A DNA stretch of 29,372 nucleotides, taken from CAYFUF01 sp964346245 (GTDB lineage: Bacteria; Bacillota; Clostridia; Tissierellales; Peptoniphilaceae). The notes under the pieces were generated by a model. The model searched no databases, was not told the DNA's origin, and saw nothing but the letters and a program-made list of their open reading frames with translations. A program made the translations under genes and the position numbers. Each line of letters starts with the position of its first letter. The first letter of the stretch is position 1. The stretch covers positions 1 to 29,372 of the forward strand of contig CAYFUF010000019.1 of the NCBI GenBank assembly GCA_964346245.1, written 5' to 3'. Shown piece after piece: positions 15,716 to 23,852 of the stretch.

Positions 15716-15754
15716 ACAAAAAAACACCCACCCCCAGCAGAGTGGGGGCGGGTG
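15716..15754 (-). terminator. Terminator downstream of the atoE pseudogene
   Basis: On the minus strand CACCCGCCCCCA pairs across a short loop with TGGGGGTGGGTG (one bulge), followed by seven or more T. Confidence 0.82.
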
Positions 15755-15780
15755 CAAGCAACAAGCGGATGGTGCTTACT

Positions 15781-16820
15781 CTAGATGATAGAGAAAGCGA
15801 AGCTTAGGCCTTGAACTGCCCATTGACCACCACCTGATGGTACGAACATGTTGATGATACAAGCAACGAGCAAGTTCATAACGAAGAAGGTGCTTGGTGA
15901 ACTGATTGCTGCAAGGCCGTCGGCTAGTACGTGAACCATGCCTGAGTATTGGATAATTCCCATGATACCTGCATAGAGTGGGAATTGGAAGATGATACCT
16001 GAAGCGTTTGATGTTGAGTTTGAGAATGCTTTTACGTAGTTGGCGATGTTTCCTTGTAGGATCATACCTAAGAATAGGAAGATACCATTCAGTGCGTTCA
16101 GGTTGAAGGCACCGAAGCCATTCATGAATAGGGTGTAGATGACATAGCCTAGTCCGATGATACCAAGTCCGGTACCGATGACGCGGCTGTTGTTTAATCT
16201 ATCGCCTACGGAAGCGTTCTCTACGACGACATCTTCTTGTTGGTTAACTTCGGATAAGAGTTTCTTTTCTCTTTCGAACATGTTAACGATGTAGGTTGGA
16301 AGGGTAATTTTCTTGCCATCACTTGGATGGATTAAGTACACAAATAGTGGTGTCACGATGATAAGTAGGAGGGCCATAGCAATATTCAACGGATGGAAAA
16401 TAAAGTCCGTGAATGGAACAACGCCCATGACGTCTTCGAGGAAGTGACCAGGTGTAGCGATGGATAGACCGATGGAGGTGGATAGACCACAACCCCAGGT
16501 CATCATACCTGAATAAGCGGCTGCGCCAAATAGACCATAGGAGAAGTTCTTGTCTTCGTTGTAGAAGCGTAGACCGATTCTCTTGGCGAGGATAGCGCCG
16601 ATTGTCGTACTTAAACCATAGTGGATATAAGATAAAAAGATTGCCACAAGCGCGATTAATGCTGCTGCTTGTTTACCATTTTTTGGTTTAGCTGCAATTT
16701 TGTCGATGAGCTTACTGACTACCCTAGTTTAGGCGACAGCACCACCAGTGATAACGACGAGGGCCATCTGCATGGCAAACGTCAACAGTTCCCACAATTT
16801 AGGCCTTTTCGCATTACCCT
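15781..16820 (-). pseudogene. atoE: Broken AtoE-type short-chain fatty acid transporter
   Basis: The frame shows the AtoE family throughout: Leu-Trp-Glu-Leu-Leu-Thr-Phe-Ala-Met-Gln-Met-Ala-Leu near the N-terminal side, a Gln-Phe-Pro-Leu-Tyr-Ala-Gly-Ile-Met-Gly stretch, and Phe-Val-Pro-Ser-Gly-Gly-Gly-Gln-Trp-Ala-Val-Gln-Gly. It is damaged in three ways. The first 55-60 residues of the family are absent, and the frame emerges directly from the end of the upstream dehydrogenase gene. An in-frame TAA at 16731-16729 interrupts it where a Ser would be expected (TCA to TAA would be one base change). After Ala-Val-Gln-Gly it ends in an unrelated Leu-Ser-Phe-Ala-Phe-Ser-Ile-Ile and stops, losing about 60 residues including the last helices. 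The remaining open part (to 16647) might still be translated but could hardly transport. It would have moved acetoacetate or short fatty acids in step with the acyl-CoA dehydrogenase next door. Confidence 0.85.
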
Positions 16821-17774
16821 CTACTTGTTTTTGTTCTTTTCGATCTCTTCACGGTAGACGGTCTTAATGAGGTAATCATTAAGTGCTTGTTTTGAGGCAG
16901 CTGCTTCTTCTTCTGTCCAAGTCTGGTAACCCTCTTGGGTCTTGAATCCTAGCTTGTTCTCTGCTTTTAACTTGCTCAGGGATTCGTTTGGCTCGGTGGA
17001 ATTACAAAGGTCAAATAAAACGTTTTTCTCAATGTTGTAGAGCAGGTCAAGGCCGATCATATCGACATTCTCCATAGGTCCGATTTGTGGATAGCGCAAA
17101 CCGAAGCCGTTTCTTACTGCGATGTCGACCATGTCTGGCTTAGCGATGCCTTGTTCTACGATGTAGATTGCTTCACGCCAAACAGCCGTTTGCAACCTGT
17201 TGCCGATAAAGCCAGGAGCATCCTTATCGCAGATAACAGGCTTCTTGCCCAGTTCAGTCAAAAGGTCGAAGGCAACTTGGGCAACTTCATCGTCCGTGTA
17301 CTCGGACTTGATGATCTCAACCAATGGAAGCAAGTGGGATGGATTCCAGAAGTGGATGTTGACGAAACGATTCTTATGCTTTAAATCTCTGCTTAACGTC
17401 GTTGGTCCTATTACCGATGAGTTTGATGCCAAAATCGTATCTTCAGAAACCCTTGCCTCAAGATCAGCAAAAACTTCCCTCTTGATGTCCGGATCCTCAT
17501 AAACAGATTCAATAATCAGATCAGCATTCTTGATCATGTCGCTGTCGATATCCAGCGTAAATTCAACCCGTTTAATGCGCTCTTCATTCTCTTCCTCGCT
17601 AATAACGCCATTCTCAACCAGCTTAGCGGTATTAGTTCTCAGGATAGAATGAATGTCTTTCTCGCTCTTACTGCAAATCCCTACGTTGAAGTCAGGATTT
17701 TTCGTGAATACATAGGCCATATTAATGCCCATCAACCCAGCCCCATAAATCACGATGTTCTTCAGTTCTTTCAT
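16821..17774 (-). CDS. 3-hydroxyacyl-CoA dehydrogenase family protein
   Basis: The 317-residue protein has an N-terminal Rossmann domain with Gly-Ala-Gly-Leu-Met-Gly at 11-16 and a C-terminal 3HCDH helical domain entered through Lys-Asp-Ala-Pro-Gly-Phe-Ile-Gly-Asn-Arg. The catalytic His motif reads His-Phe-Trp-Asn-Pro where typical hydroxybutyryl-CoA dehydrogenases have His-Phe-Phe-Asn-Pro. That Trp variant is common in relatives acting on other 3-hydroxy acids (carnitine or gulonate type), so the exact substrate is open. It is NAD-linked and cytoplasmic. A perfect AAGGAGG lies before the ATG and a consensus promoter 50 bases further up. The broken atoE follows directly, which suggests a former fatty-acid operon. 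The sequence is visibly AT-richer than most of the window. Confidence 0.88.
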   Translation of the reverse strand: MKELKNIVIYGAGLMGINMAYVFTKNPDFNVGICSKSEKDIHSILRTNTAKLVENGVISEEENEERIKRVEFTLDIDSDMIKNADLIIESVYEDPDIKREVFADLEARVSEDTILASNSSVIGPTTLSRDLKHKNRFVNIHFWNPSHLLPLVEIIKSEYTDDEVAQVAFDLLTELGKKPVICDKDAPGFIGNRLQTAVWREAIYIVEQGIAKPDMVDIAVRNGFGLRYPQIGPMENVDMIGLDLLYNIEKNVLFDLCNSTEPNESLSKLKAENKLGFKTQEGYQTWTEEEAAASKQALNDYLIKTVYREEIEKNKNK

Positions 17775-17824
17775 TTTACCTCCTTATAAATTTCAGATTA
17801 GTGATAGGACCATCTTACGCCTCA

Positions 17825-17852
17825 AATATACTACCTTTATTTTACTTGTCAA
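17825..17852 (-). promoter_or_regulatory. Sigma-A-type promoter of the dehydrogenase operon
   Basis: On the minus strand TTGACA (17852-17847) and TATATT (17830-17825) are separated by 16 bases. The surrounding 17820-17905 is strikingly AT-rich, with a TTAACGATTTGTTAA partial palindrome at about 17868-17882 that could be an operator. Confidence 0.75.
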
Positions 17853-17931
17853 TATATTAACTAAATCTTAACGATTTGTTAATCTTTATAATTATAAACT
17901 TGTCACATCCTGGCCATGTTGGGGTTGTGGG

Positions 17932-18552
17932 GGGCCATGTTGGGACGTCCGCGCTAGGCGAGGCGGTAGGCGGGGGCAGGCGAAATCGCCGCCTGCGGCG
18001 GCATTTCGCCTGGAAGGGCGCGGGGTTTGGGGATTTGGGGTGGTTTGAGCCCGTGTTACGGATTTTGGCTGGACGCGCCGCCTTGCACCCCGCACCCTGG
18101 TGCGGTTTCGGCCCGTGTTACTGGTGCCGGCTGGACGCGCCGCCTTGCACCCCGCGCCCTGGTGCGGTTTCGGCCCGCCTTGGCGGGCCAAACCGCTGCC
18201 CCCCGCCTGCTTGACCCCACAAATCGCAACTTTTCGTGAATTGTGATGACGGGAAAATGGCCCGCGACATACCAAAAGAGAGAAAAGTGAAATTTGGTAG
18301 GTCGATTTTGGCGGCTGCGACATACCAAATCGAGGAAAAGTGGAATTTAGTAGGTCGATTTCGCTGGTGGGTGTCCCCACAAATTGAGGAAAAGGGCCAT
18401 TTGGTATGACTGGAGGCGGCCAGATGGCCCCCACAAAATGAGGAAAAGTGGGTTTTGGTATGAAAAGTTTGGGGAGGGCGACCCCACAAAACAGGGAAAA
18501 GTGGAATTTGGTATGAAAGGGGCAGCAGTTGGGACATGTTGGGACGTCCGCG
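17932..18552 (-). repeat. Composite intergenic repeat, copy D, with 18-bp direct repeats at both ends
   Basis: The minus-strand array has unit ends (final G of GGTATG, GGTAGG or GTGATG on the plus strand) at 18515, 18462, 18408, 18354, 18301 and 18248 (53, 54, 54, 53, 53). The GC module occupies about 17972-18211 and carries an internal 62-bp tandem duplication (18053-18114 and 18115-18176, differing at few positions). CATGTTGGGACGTCCGCG is present at 17936-17953 and again at 18535-18552 in the same orientation, bracketing the element. It lies between two divergent genes. No gene is seen in 17775-18668. Confidence 0.88.
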
Positions 18553-18619
18553 GCCGAGGGTATGGCCCAAAAATTCATAAAACCTTAATAGTTTGGCGGT
18601 AATGGGTAAAGGTAGGGTG

Positions 18620-18643
18620 GAGGCGTCTATTTCTCTGCGCCTC
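18620..18643 (+). promoter_or_regulatory. Leader hairpin before the lipoprotein reductase gene
   Basis: GAGGCG (18620-18625) pairs with CGCCTC (18638-18643) around a 12-nt loop, 25 bases before the ATG at 18669 and just ahead of the GAGGAAAGG ribosome site. It has no T-tract, so it may act on translation or as an operator. Confidence 0.35.
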
Positions 18644-18668
18644 TAATACATAGGAAAGAGGAAAGGTT

Positions 18669-20462
18669 ATGAGTAAAAGAAAGATTTTTGTCTTGTTGAT
18701 GCTGCTGATGGCGCTCGCTGTGGCGTGTGGTCAGGAGGCGGCTGAGGAGACGACGGAGGTCGAGGAAACGACTGAGGCTGAGGAGTCGGCGGAGGTCGAG
18801 GAGCCGGCTGGCGAGCTGGTTGGCGAGGCGACGGGCAGGGGGCACAGCGACGGGTTGAAGGTCCGGGTGGTCTTTGCTGATGAGAAGACGATCGAGGCGC
18901 TTGAGGTGGTTGAGCATAATGAATCGCCTGGTATTTCGGATGCAGCGCTTGTGGAGGTTCCGAAGGCGATTGTGGATAATAACTCAGTCATGGTGGATGC
19001 CGTGGCTGGCGCGACGGAAACGTCGACTGGGATTGTGGAGGCGGTGAAGGCGGCGATTGAGGATGCTGGCTTGAATATGGCTGACTTTGAGACGGAAGTG
19101 GAGAAGGAAGCGGGCACGGATGAAACGATTGATACGCAGGTCGTTGTCGTCGGTGGCGGCATCGCTGGCTTGTCGTCGGCGCTTGAGGTGGCCATGGCCG
19201 GTAACCAGGTTGTTTTGATTGAGAAGATGGGCGTGACTGGGGGAAGCACCCAGATGTCCGGCGGATTGATTTTGGGCGCGGATTCGCAGATACATAAGGC
19301 TGCGGGATCGCCTGGTACGGCGGAAGAATTGGCCGACTACTGGTTTAGGATTTCTGAGGAAAAGGCAAACCGGGAAATGATCGAGACCATCGCTAACAAC
19401 TCTGGTACCAATATTGACTGGTTGGTTGAGCAGGGTGTCAACATGAAGGACGAGGTGGAGAAGCTGCATTCTAGCCATCCTTTCGCTTTTGGCCATGGGG
19501 TTGATGGCTTCGATACCCCATCGGGTGGTGGCGCTGGGATGACCCAAGTGCTGACCGAGCGGATTGAAGAAGAGGGCGGCACCGTGATGGTGAATACGGC
19601 GGCAACCGAGCTGATTATGGATGGCGATGTGGTTGTTGGTGTTATGGCCACCAAAGCGGACGGTGGTCAGGTGACCATCAACGCGGACAAGGTCATTTTG
19701 GCAACAGGCGGATTTGCGGCGAATGAGGAGATGATGGCTGAGTATCACCCCTGGCTGGTGAACTATGCGCATGGCGGCAATGTGGGCAATACGGGTGATG
19801 GTATTAGCATGGCCCAAGCCATTGGTGCCCAGACTCTCTTCCACGACTCGGGTATTGATTTGGGCGTGAATCATGGCACCTATTATGGCTATGGCGAGGA
19901 ATACAAGGGGCTTCTGGTTACCCCAGCAGCTGAGCGCTTCGTGGACGAGAGCATCTTCCACTTTGACCGCACACGCGTCCTGATGGATACGGATTACAAC
20001 ACCATCTACGCCATCACTGACCAGACCAACGACCGGGTCGAGGGAACCATCGACATAGGCACGGGCTTCAAGGCGGATTCCATCGAGGAATTGGCCGGTC
20101 TCGTTGACATGGATGCGGCCACTTTGCAGGCGACTATCGACCGTTACAACGAGATTGCCGCAAATCAGAATGACGAGGACTTTGACAAGGCGCCCGAATT
20201 CCTGCAACCCATCGAGGGGCCAACCTACTACGCCCTGCGCTATGACATGGGCACATCGGGTACGATTGGTGGGTTGGTGACGAATGAGCATGGCCAAGTT
20301 CTCAACGAATCCGATGAGGTCATCGAGGGCCTCTATGCGGTTGGCGAGGTCGCTAGCGGCCAGTTCATGTACAAGGCTTATCCGGGCTCTGGCTCGGCCA
20401 TTGCCACCTACCTGGGCATGGGCCGGATTGCCGGCCAGCACGTGGTGGATAGCTTGAAGTAG
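18669..20462 (+). CDS. Flavinylated lipoprotein reductase (FMN-binding domain plus FAD_binding_2)
   Basis: The 597-residue protein has a lipoprotein signal (Leu-Ala-Val-Ala-Cys, Cys20) and a Glu/Thr-rich repetitive linker at 22-48. An FMN_bind domain follows at about 50-132 with the ApbE flavinylation motif Asp-Ala-Val-Ala-Gly-Ala-Thr (110-116), then an FAD_binding_2 domain from Gly-Gly-Gly-Ile-Ala-Gly at 162-167. It should sit outside the cell, taking electrons through covalently bound FMN to FAD and on to a soluble acceptor, like urocanate reductase or the Listeria extracellular fumarate reductase. It lacks the His-His-Thr-Met-Gly-Gly and His-Gly-x-x-Arg-Leu-Gly-Gly-Asn motifs present in the flavoprotein at 1-1191, having Gly-Thr-Ser-Gly-Thr-Ile-Gly-Gly and Tyr-Pro-Gly-Ser-Gly-Ser-Ala instead. 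Its substrate is therefore probably not fumarate. No ApbE gene is nearby. Confidence 0.9.
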   Translation: MSKRKIFVLLMLLMALAVACGQEAAEETTEVEETTEAEESAEVEEPAGELVGEATGRGHSDGLKVRVVFADEKTIEALEVVEHNESPGISDAALVEVPKAIVDNNSVMVDAVAGATETSTGIVEAVKAAIEDAGLNMADFETEVEKEAGTDETIDTQVVVVGGGIAGLSSALEVAMAGNQVVLIEKMGVTGGSTQMSGGLILGADSQIHKAAGSPGTAEELADYWFRISEEKANREMIETIANNSGTNIDWLVEQGVNMKDEVEKLHSSHPFAFGHGVDGFDTPSGGGAGMTQVLTERIEEEGGTVMVNTAATELIMDGDVVVGVMATKADGGQVTINADKVILATGGFAANEEMMAEYHPWLVNYAHGGNVGNTGDGISMAQAIGAQTLFHDSGIDLGVNHGTYYGYGEEYKGLLVTPAAERFVDESIFHFDRTRVLMDTDYNTIYAITDQTNDRVEGTIDIGTGFKADSIEELAGLVDMDAATLQATIDRYNEIAANQNDEDFDKAPEFLQPIEGPTYYALRYDMGTSGTIGGLVTNEHGQVLNESDEVIEGLYAVGEVASGQFMYKAYPGSGSAIATYLGMGRIAGQHVVDSLK

Positions 20463-20497
20463 TTGTTGTAGTTGTTGTTTTGTTGGGCTGGTGAGGG

Positions 20498-21018
20498 CCA
20501 TGTTCGGGCCACAAACCCCGAAGCGGTCTGTTGTGGCGGGGGCAGGCGAAATCGCCGCCACAGGCGGCATTTCGCCTGGAAGGGCGCGGGGGTGCGGGTT
20601 TGGGTCGGTTTGAGCCCGTGTTACGGATTTTGGCTGAACGCGCCGTCTGGCGCCCCGCGCCCTGGTGCGGTTTCGGCCCGCCTTGGCGGGCCAAACCGCT
20701 GCCCCCGCCTGCTTGACCCCACAAATCGCAACTTTTCGTGAATTGTGATGACGGGAAAATGGCCCGCGACATACCAAAAGAGAGAAAAGTGAAATTTGGT
20801 AGGTCGATTTTGGCGGGCGTGACATACCAAATCGAGGAAAAGTGGAATTTGGTAGGTCGATTTCGCTGGTGGGTGTCCCCACAAATCGATAAAAAGGGCC
20901 ATTTGGTATGACTAGAAGCAGCCACATGGCCCCCACAAAACGAGGAAAAGTGGATTTTGGTATGAAAAATATGTCGAGGGCGACCCCACAAAACAGGGAA
21001 AATCAAGATTTGGTATGA
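20498..21018 (-). repeat. Composite intergenic repeat, copy E
   Basis: Minus-strand unit ends lie at 21017, 20964, 20910, 20856, 20803 and 20750 (53, 54, 54, 53, 53). The GC module is neatly bounded by an 11-bp perfect inverted repeat, GGCGGGGGCAG at 20535-20545 and CTGCCCCCGCC at 20699-20709, and holds both hairpins. A degenerate border motif, GGGCCATGTTCGGG, is at 20497-20510. It is located between convergent gene ends. Much of the sequence is nearly identical to copy D. No gene is seen in 20463-21136. Confidence 0.88.
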
Positions 21019-21084
21019 AAAATGTTGGCTGTCCCGCTTTGCCTCTGGGAATTGCAATCATCCCAACAGATTAATATGCACAAG

Positions 21085-21124
21085 AAAAACGCCGGCGGGC
21101 CCCAAAGGGGGCCTGCCGGCGTTT
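21085..21124 (-). terminator. Terminator of the MATE transporter gene
   Basis: ACGCCGGCGGGCCCC (21089-21103) and GGGGCCTGCCGGCGT (21107-21121) pair over 15 bp with one mismatch; on the minus strand the hairpin is followed by TTTTT. Confidence 0.85.
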
Positions 21125-21136
21125 GCCGTGATCATG

Positions 21137-22471
21137 TTAAATGAACCCACCTGCCGCCAAGTCGGCCATGCTGCTGTGGTTCTTGTAGTAGATGATGAGG
21201 ATGGCCGAGGAGAGGGCCCACGTCAGGGGATATGCCCAGAAGATGACCCGGATGTCGGGGATGAAGCTGGTCACAATGGTGACATAGGCAATGCGGATGA
21301 CGCACCAGGTCAGGAGCATGACGAACATGGGGACCTTGGTTTTGCCTAAGCCGCGCAGGACGCCGGACAGGAGGTGGGAGGTGGAGAGCAGGAAGAAAAA
21401 GAGGGAGATGATTCTCGAGCGCTCTACGCCGATGGCGACCACGTCGGGCTGTTTGTTGAAGATGGCAATGAGTTGGGGGGCGAAGATCCAAATCAGGATG
21501 CCGATGATTTGGGACAGGGCGACGCCGGAGAGGATGCCGAAGCGGGAGCCTTCGCGGACGCGGTCGAACTTGCGGGCGCCCAGGTTTTGGCCGACGAAGG
21601 TGGTTAGGGCCATGCTGAAGCTAGTAATCGGCAGGAAGGCGAAACCTTCGATTTTGGTGTAGGCGCCGCTGCCGGCCATGGCCATCGAACCGAAGGCGTT
21701 GATGTTGGATTGGACGATGACGTTGGCAAAGGCAATCACCGAGTTTTGCACGCCGCTGGGGATGCCCAGCTGCAGGAGCGTCCGAAGGGTGGAAAAGTCG
21801 ATGCGGATTTTCTTCAGGTTCACCCGGTAGGGGGCGTCGACCCGCATGAGTTTGGTGAAGGCGAGGCCGGCGCTCAGAAACTGGGAGATGACGGTTGCTA
21901 GGGCAGCGCCACCAACCCCCATCCCTAAGAAGGCGACGAAGACAATGTCCAACACGACGTTGGTTATGGCGGCCGTCATCAGATAATAGAGAGGGCGACG
22001 GCTGTCGCCTACCGCTTGGAAAATGCCCACGCAGGCGTTGTAGAAGACGATGGCTAGCCCGCCAGCAAAATAAATGCGCAGGTAGGCGGTTGCCTCTTTC
22101 AGGACATCGTCCGGCGTTCCAACCAGCCGCAAGAAGAGGGGGGTGCCCAAAATGCCGACGGCCATAATCACCAAACCCGCCAAAAAGGCAAAGGCCATAG
22201 TCGTATGTATCGTCACCGACATCTTCTCGTAGCGCTCGCCCCCGTAGTACCTGGAGACGATGACGCCCGAGCCCATAAAGATGCCGCCAATGAAGCCGAT
22301 AATCAGAAAGATTAGGCTGCCGGTCGACGTGACCGCAGCCAGGGCCTCCTTGCCGAGCACATTGCCCACCACCAGCGAATCCACCACATTATATAATTGC
22401 TGAAAAAGGTTGCCGAGAAATATCGGCAACGCAAACAAAATGATTGATCTAGAAATCTTACCCTCAGTCAA
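21137..22471 (-). CDS. MATE family efflux transporter
   Basis: The 444-residue membrane protein has twelve predicted helices in two similar halves. It opens with Ile-Leu-Phe-Ala-Leu-Pro-Ile-Phe-Leu-Gly-Asn-Leu-Phe-Gln-Gln-Leu-Tyr-Asn, and each half has a Gly-Gly-x-x-x-Gly-Ser-Gly or Gln-Asn-Leu-Gly-Ala type loop (for example Thr-Phe-Val-Gly-Gln-Asn-Leu-Gly-Ala in the second). This is the DinF/NorM-like multidrug or metabolite exporter family, driven by Na+ or H+; substrate unknown. Translation begins at TTG 22471 behind GAGGTGG. An extended -10 promoter lies 50 bases upstream, next to composite repeat copy F. It is a single gene with its own terminator. Confidence 0.92.
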   Translation of the reverse strand: MTEGKISRSIILFALPIFLGNLFQQLYNVVDSLVVGNVLGKEALAAVTSTGSLIFLIIGFIGGIFMGSGVIVSRYYGGERYEKMSVTIHTTMAFAFLAGLVIMAVGILGTPLFLRLVGTPDDVLKEATAYLRIYFAGGLAIVFYNACVGIFQAVGDSRRPLYYLMTAAITNVVLDIVFVAFLGMGVGGAALATVISQFLSAGLAFTKLMRVDAPYRVNLKKIRIDFSTLRTLLQLGIPSGVQNSVIAFANVIVQSNINAFGSMAMAGSGAYTKIEGFAFLPITSFSMALTTFVGQNLGARKFDRVREGSRFGILSGVALSQIIGILIWIFAPQLIAIFNKQPDVVAIGVERSRIISLFFFLLSTSHLLSGVLRGLGKTKVPMFVMLLTWCVIRIAYVTIVTSFIPDIRVIFWAYPLTWALSSAILIIYYKNHSSMADLAAGGFI

Positions 22472-22520
22472 ATGACCACCTCGCTATCTCTACCGGCACC
22501 CCGCGGGCGCCTATCTATTC

Positions 22521-22529
22521 ATTATAGCA
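22521..22529 (-). promoter_or_regulatory. Extended -10 promoter of the MATE gene
   Basis: The minus strand reads TGCTATAAT. The context matches the yqeC promoter at 15029-15037 in 16 of 17 bases, and both point away from an adjacent composite repeat. Confidence 0.65.
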
Positions 22530-22571
22530 AAGATGGCCTTGGGGTGGGGAATATCTGTTGGGGCAGCGGGG

Positions 22572-23020
22572 GCCATGCTCGAGTAGTCGACTTGGCGGCG
22601 GTTTGGCCCGCCCTGGGCGGTCCGAAACCGCCCAGGGCGTGGGGCGCGGGGCGCCGCCACGCCCGGTTGTGTCCCAACATGGCCCGAATCATACCAAATG
22701 GAAGAAAAGTGGAATTTGGTATGTCGGGAAAATGGTCAGCGTCATACCAAATGGAAGAAAAGTGGAATTTGTGATGTCGGGAAAATGGTCCGTGTCATCA
22801 CAAAAGCAGGAAAAACGCAATTTGGTAGGTCATTTTTACCAGCTTGAGTCCCCACAAAACGAGGAAAAGGGCCATTTGGTATGACTAAGCACGACCACAT
22901 GGCCCCCACAAATCAAAGAAAAGTGGAATTTGGTATGAAAAGTTTGCTGCAGACGACCCCACAAAACAGGGAAAACCGCGAATTGGTATGAAAGTCATAG
23001 GTCATGGGCCATGTTGGGAC
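22572..23020 (-). repeat. Composite intergenic repeat, copy F, array framed by a perfect 15-bp inverted repeat
   Basis: Unit ends on the plus strand lie at 22990, 22937, 22883, 22829, 22776 and 22723 (53, 54, 54, 53, 53). GTCCCAACATGGCCC at 22671-22685 and its exact complement GGGCCATGTTGGGAC at 23006-23020 bracket the array, giving a 350-bp block with 15-bp terminal inverted repeats. Only the first GC hairpin is present (about 22601-22634); the GGCGAAAT hairpin is absent. It lies between tandem minus-strand genes. Confidence 0.88.
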
Positions 23021-23036
23021 ATAGCGCGAGCCCCAC

Positions 23037-23852
23037 CTAAGCGTAAGAATGCAGGGAGGGCAGGAGGGTGTTGACGCCGATGTAGGTGAAGAGGACGGCG
23101 ATGAGGCCGATGACGGCGAACCAGGCGGCTTTGCGGCCGCGCATGTTGCGGGACCGGCGCATGTGGAGGTAGGCGGTGTAGATGATGAAGGTAATGAGGG
23201 ACCAGGTTTCTTTGGGGTCCCAGGCCCAGAAGCGGCCCCAGGCTTTGTGGGCCCAGAGGGCGCCGGTGATGATGGTGAGGGAGATGCAGAGGAAGCCAAT
23301 GATGACGGCTCGGTAGGAGACGGTGTCGAGCTTGTCGGTTGGGGGGAGATGGTCGCCGCGGCCCGAGTCTTTAGCTAGGTACATGACGCCGACACCGCCG
23401 GCGACGGCGAAGGAGCCGTAGGAGAGTATGGCCAGGAAGACGTGGACGACCAGCCAGCCGGACTGGAGGGCGGGCATGAGGGGGCGGACTTCCTTGTTGG
23501 TGGTGGCGGCATATCCTATCATGAGGACGACGATGGGGAGGATGAAGGTGCCCATCGACTGGTAGGGGTACTTGCGGTTGAAGAGGAGGAAGAAGAGGGC
23601 GATTGCCCATGCAAAGGAGGTCGCGAACTCATACTGGTTGGACAGGGGTGGGCGGCCGGCGCCGATTCCTCGGCTGATGATTGCCCCCGTTTGCAGGATG
23701 AAACCGGTCCATACCAAGAGCTTACTAATCCGCTCATGCTTGTCGTTTTTGGTGGCGTAGGTGATGAAGTAGCCGACCATGGACAGAACGTAGGCAACTA
23801 GGGCGACGGTGAATAGGATATTTTCAATTTCGAGTAGGTTATTATGTATCAT
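23037..23852 (-). CDS. resC: Cytochrome c maturation protein CcsA/ResC
   Basis: The 271-residue membrane protein has about eight helices and the family's Trp-rich loop Trp-Gly-Arg-Phe-Trp-Ala-Trp-Asp-Pro-Lys-Glu-Thr-Trp near 207-219, which presents haem on the outer face. Conserved His residues flank this loop on either side. With ResB it forms the System II haem lyase that attaches haem to Cys-x-x-Cys-His motifs. It overlaps resB by 11 bases, with its ribosome site inside the end of resB. Located downstream of nrfA, it should serve NrfA, whose first haem site is Cys-x-x-Cys-Lys and may need a dedicated lyase (inference). Confidence 0.9.
   Translation of the reverse strand: MIHNNLLEIENILFTVALVAYVLSMVGYFITYATKNDKHERISKLLVWTGFILQTGAIISRGIGAGRPPLSNQYEFATSFAWAIALFFLLFNRKYPYQSMGTFILPIVVLMIGYAATTNKEVRPLMPALQSGWLVVHVFLAILSYGSFAVAGGVGVMYLAKDSGRGDHLPPTDKLDTVSYRAVIIGFLCISLTIITGALWAHKAWGRFWAWDPKETWSLITFIIYTAYLHMRRSRNMRGRKAAWFAVIGLIAVLFTYIGVNTLLPSLHSYA

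Noticed and set aside
18984..20936. 650-codon minus-strand frame opposite the flavin reductase
   Set aside because: It is antisense to a clearly recognisable protein, begins in repeat copy E, has no ribosome site and shows no recognisable domain. It is a codon-bias shadow.
20365..21057. Long reading frames through the composite repeats (also 6349-6864, 17892-18578, 12248-12534, 27577-27909) as repetitive proteins
   Set aside because: The 53-bp steps shift the reading frame between units, no ribosome sites precede the frames, some run through N or the antisense of real genes, and open frames exist on both strands.
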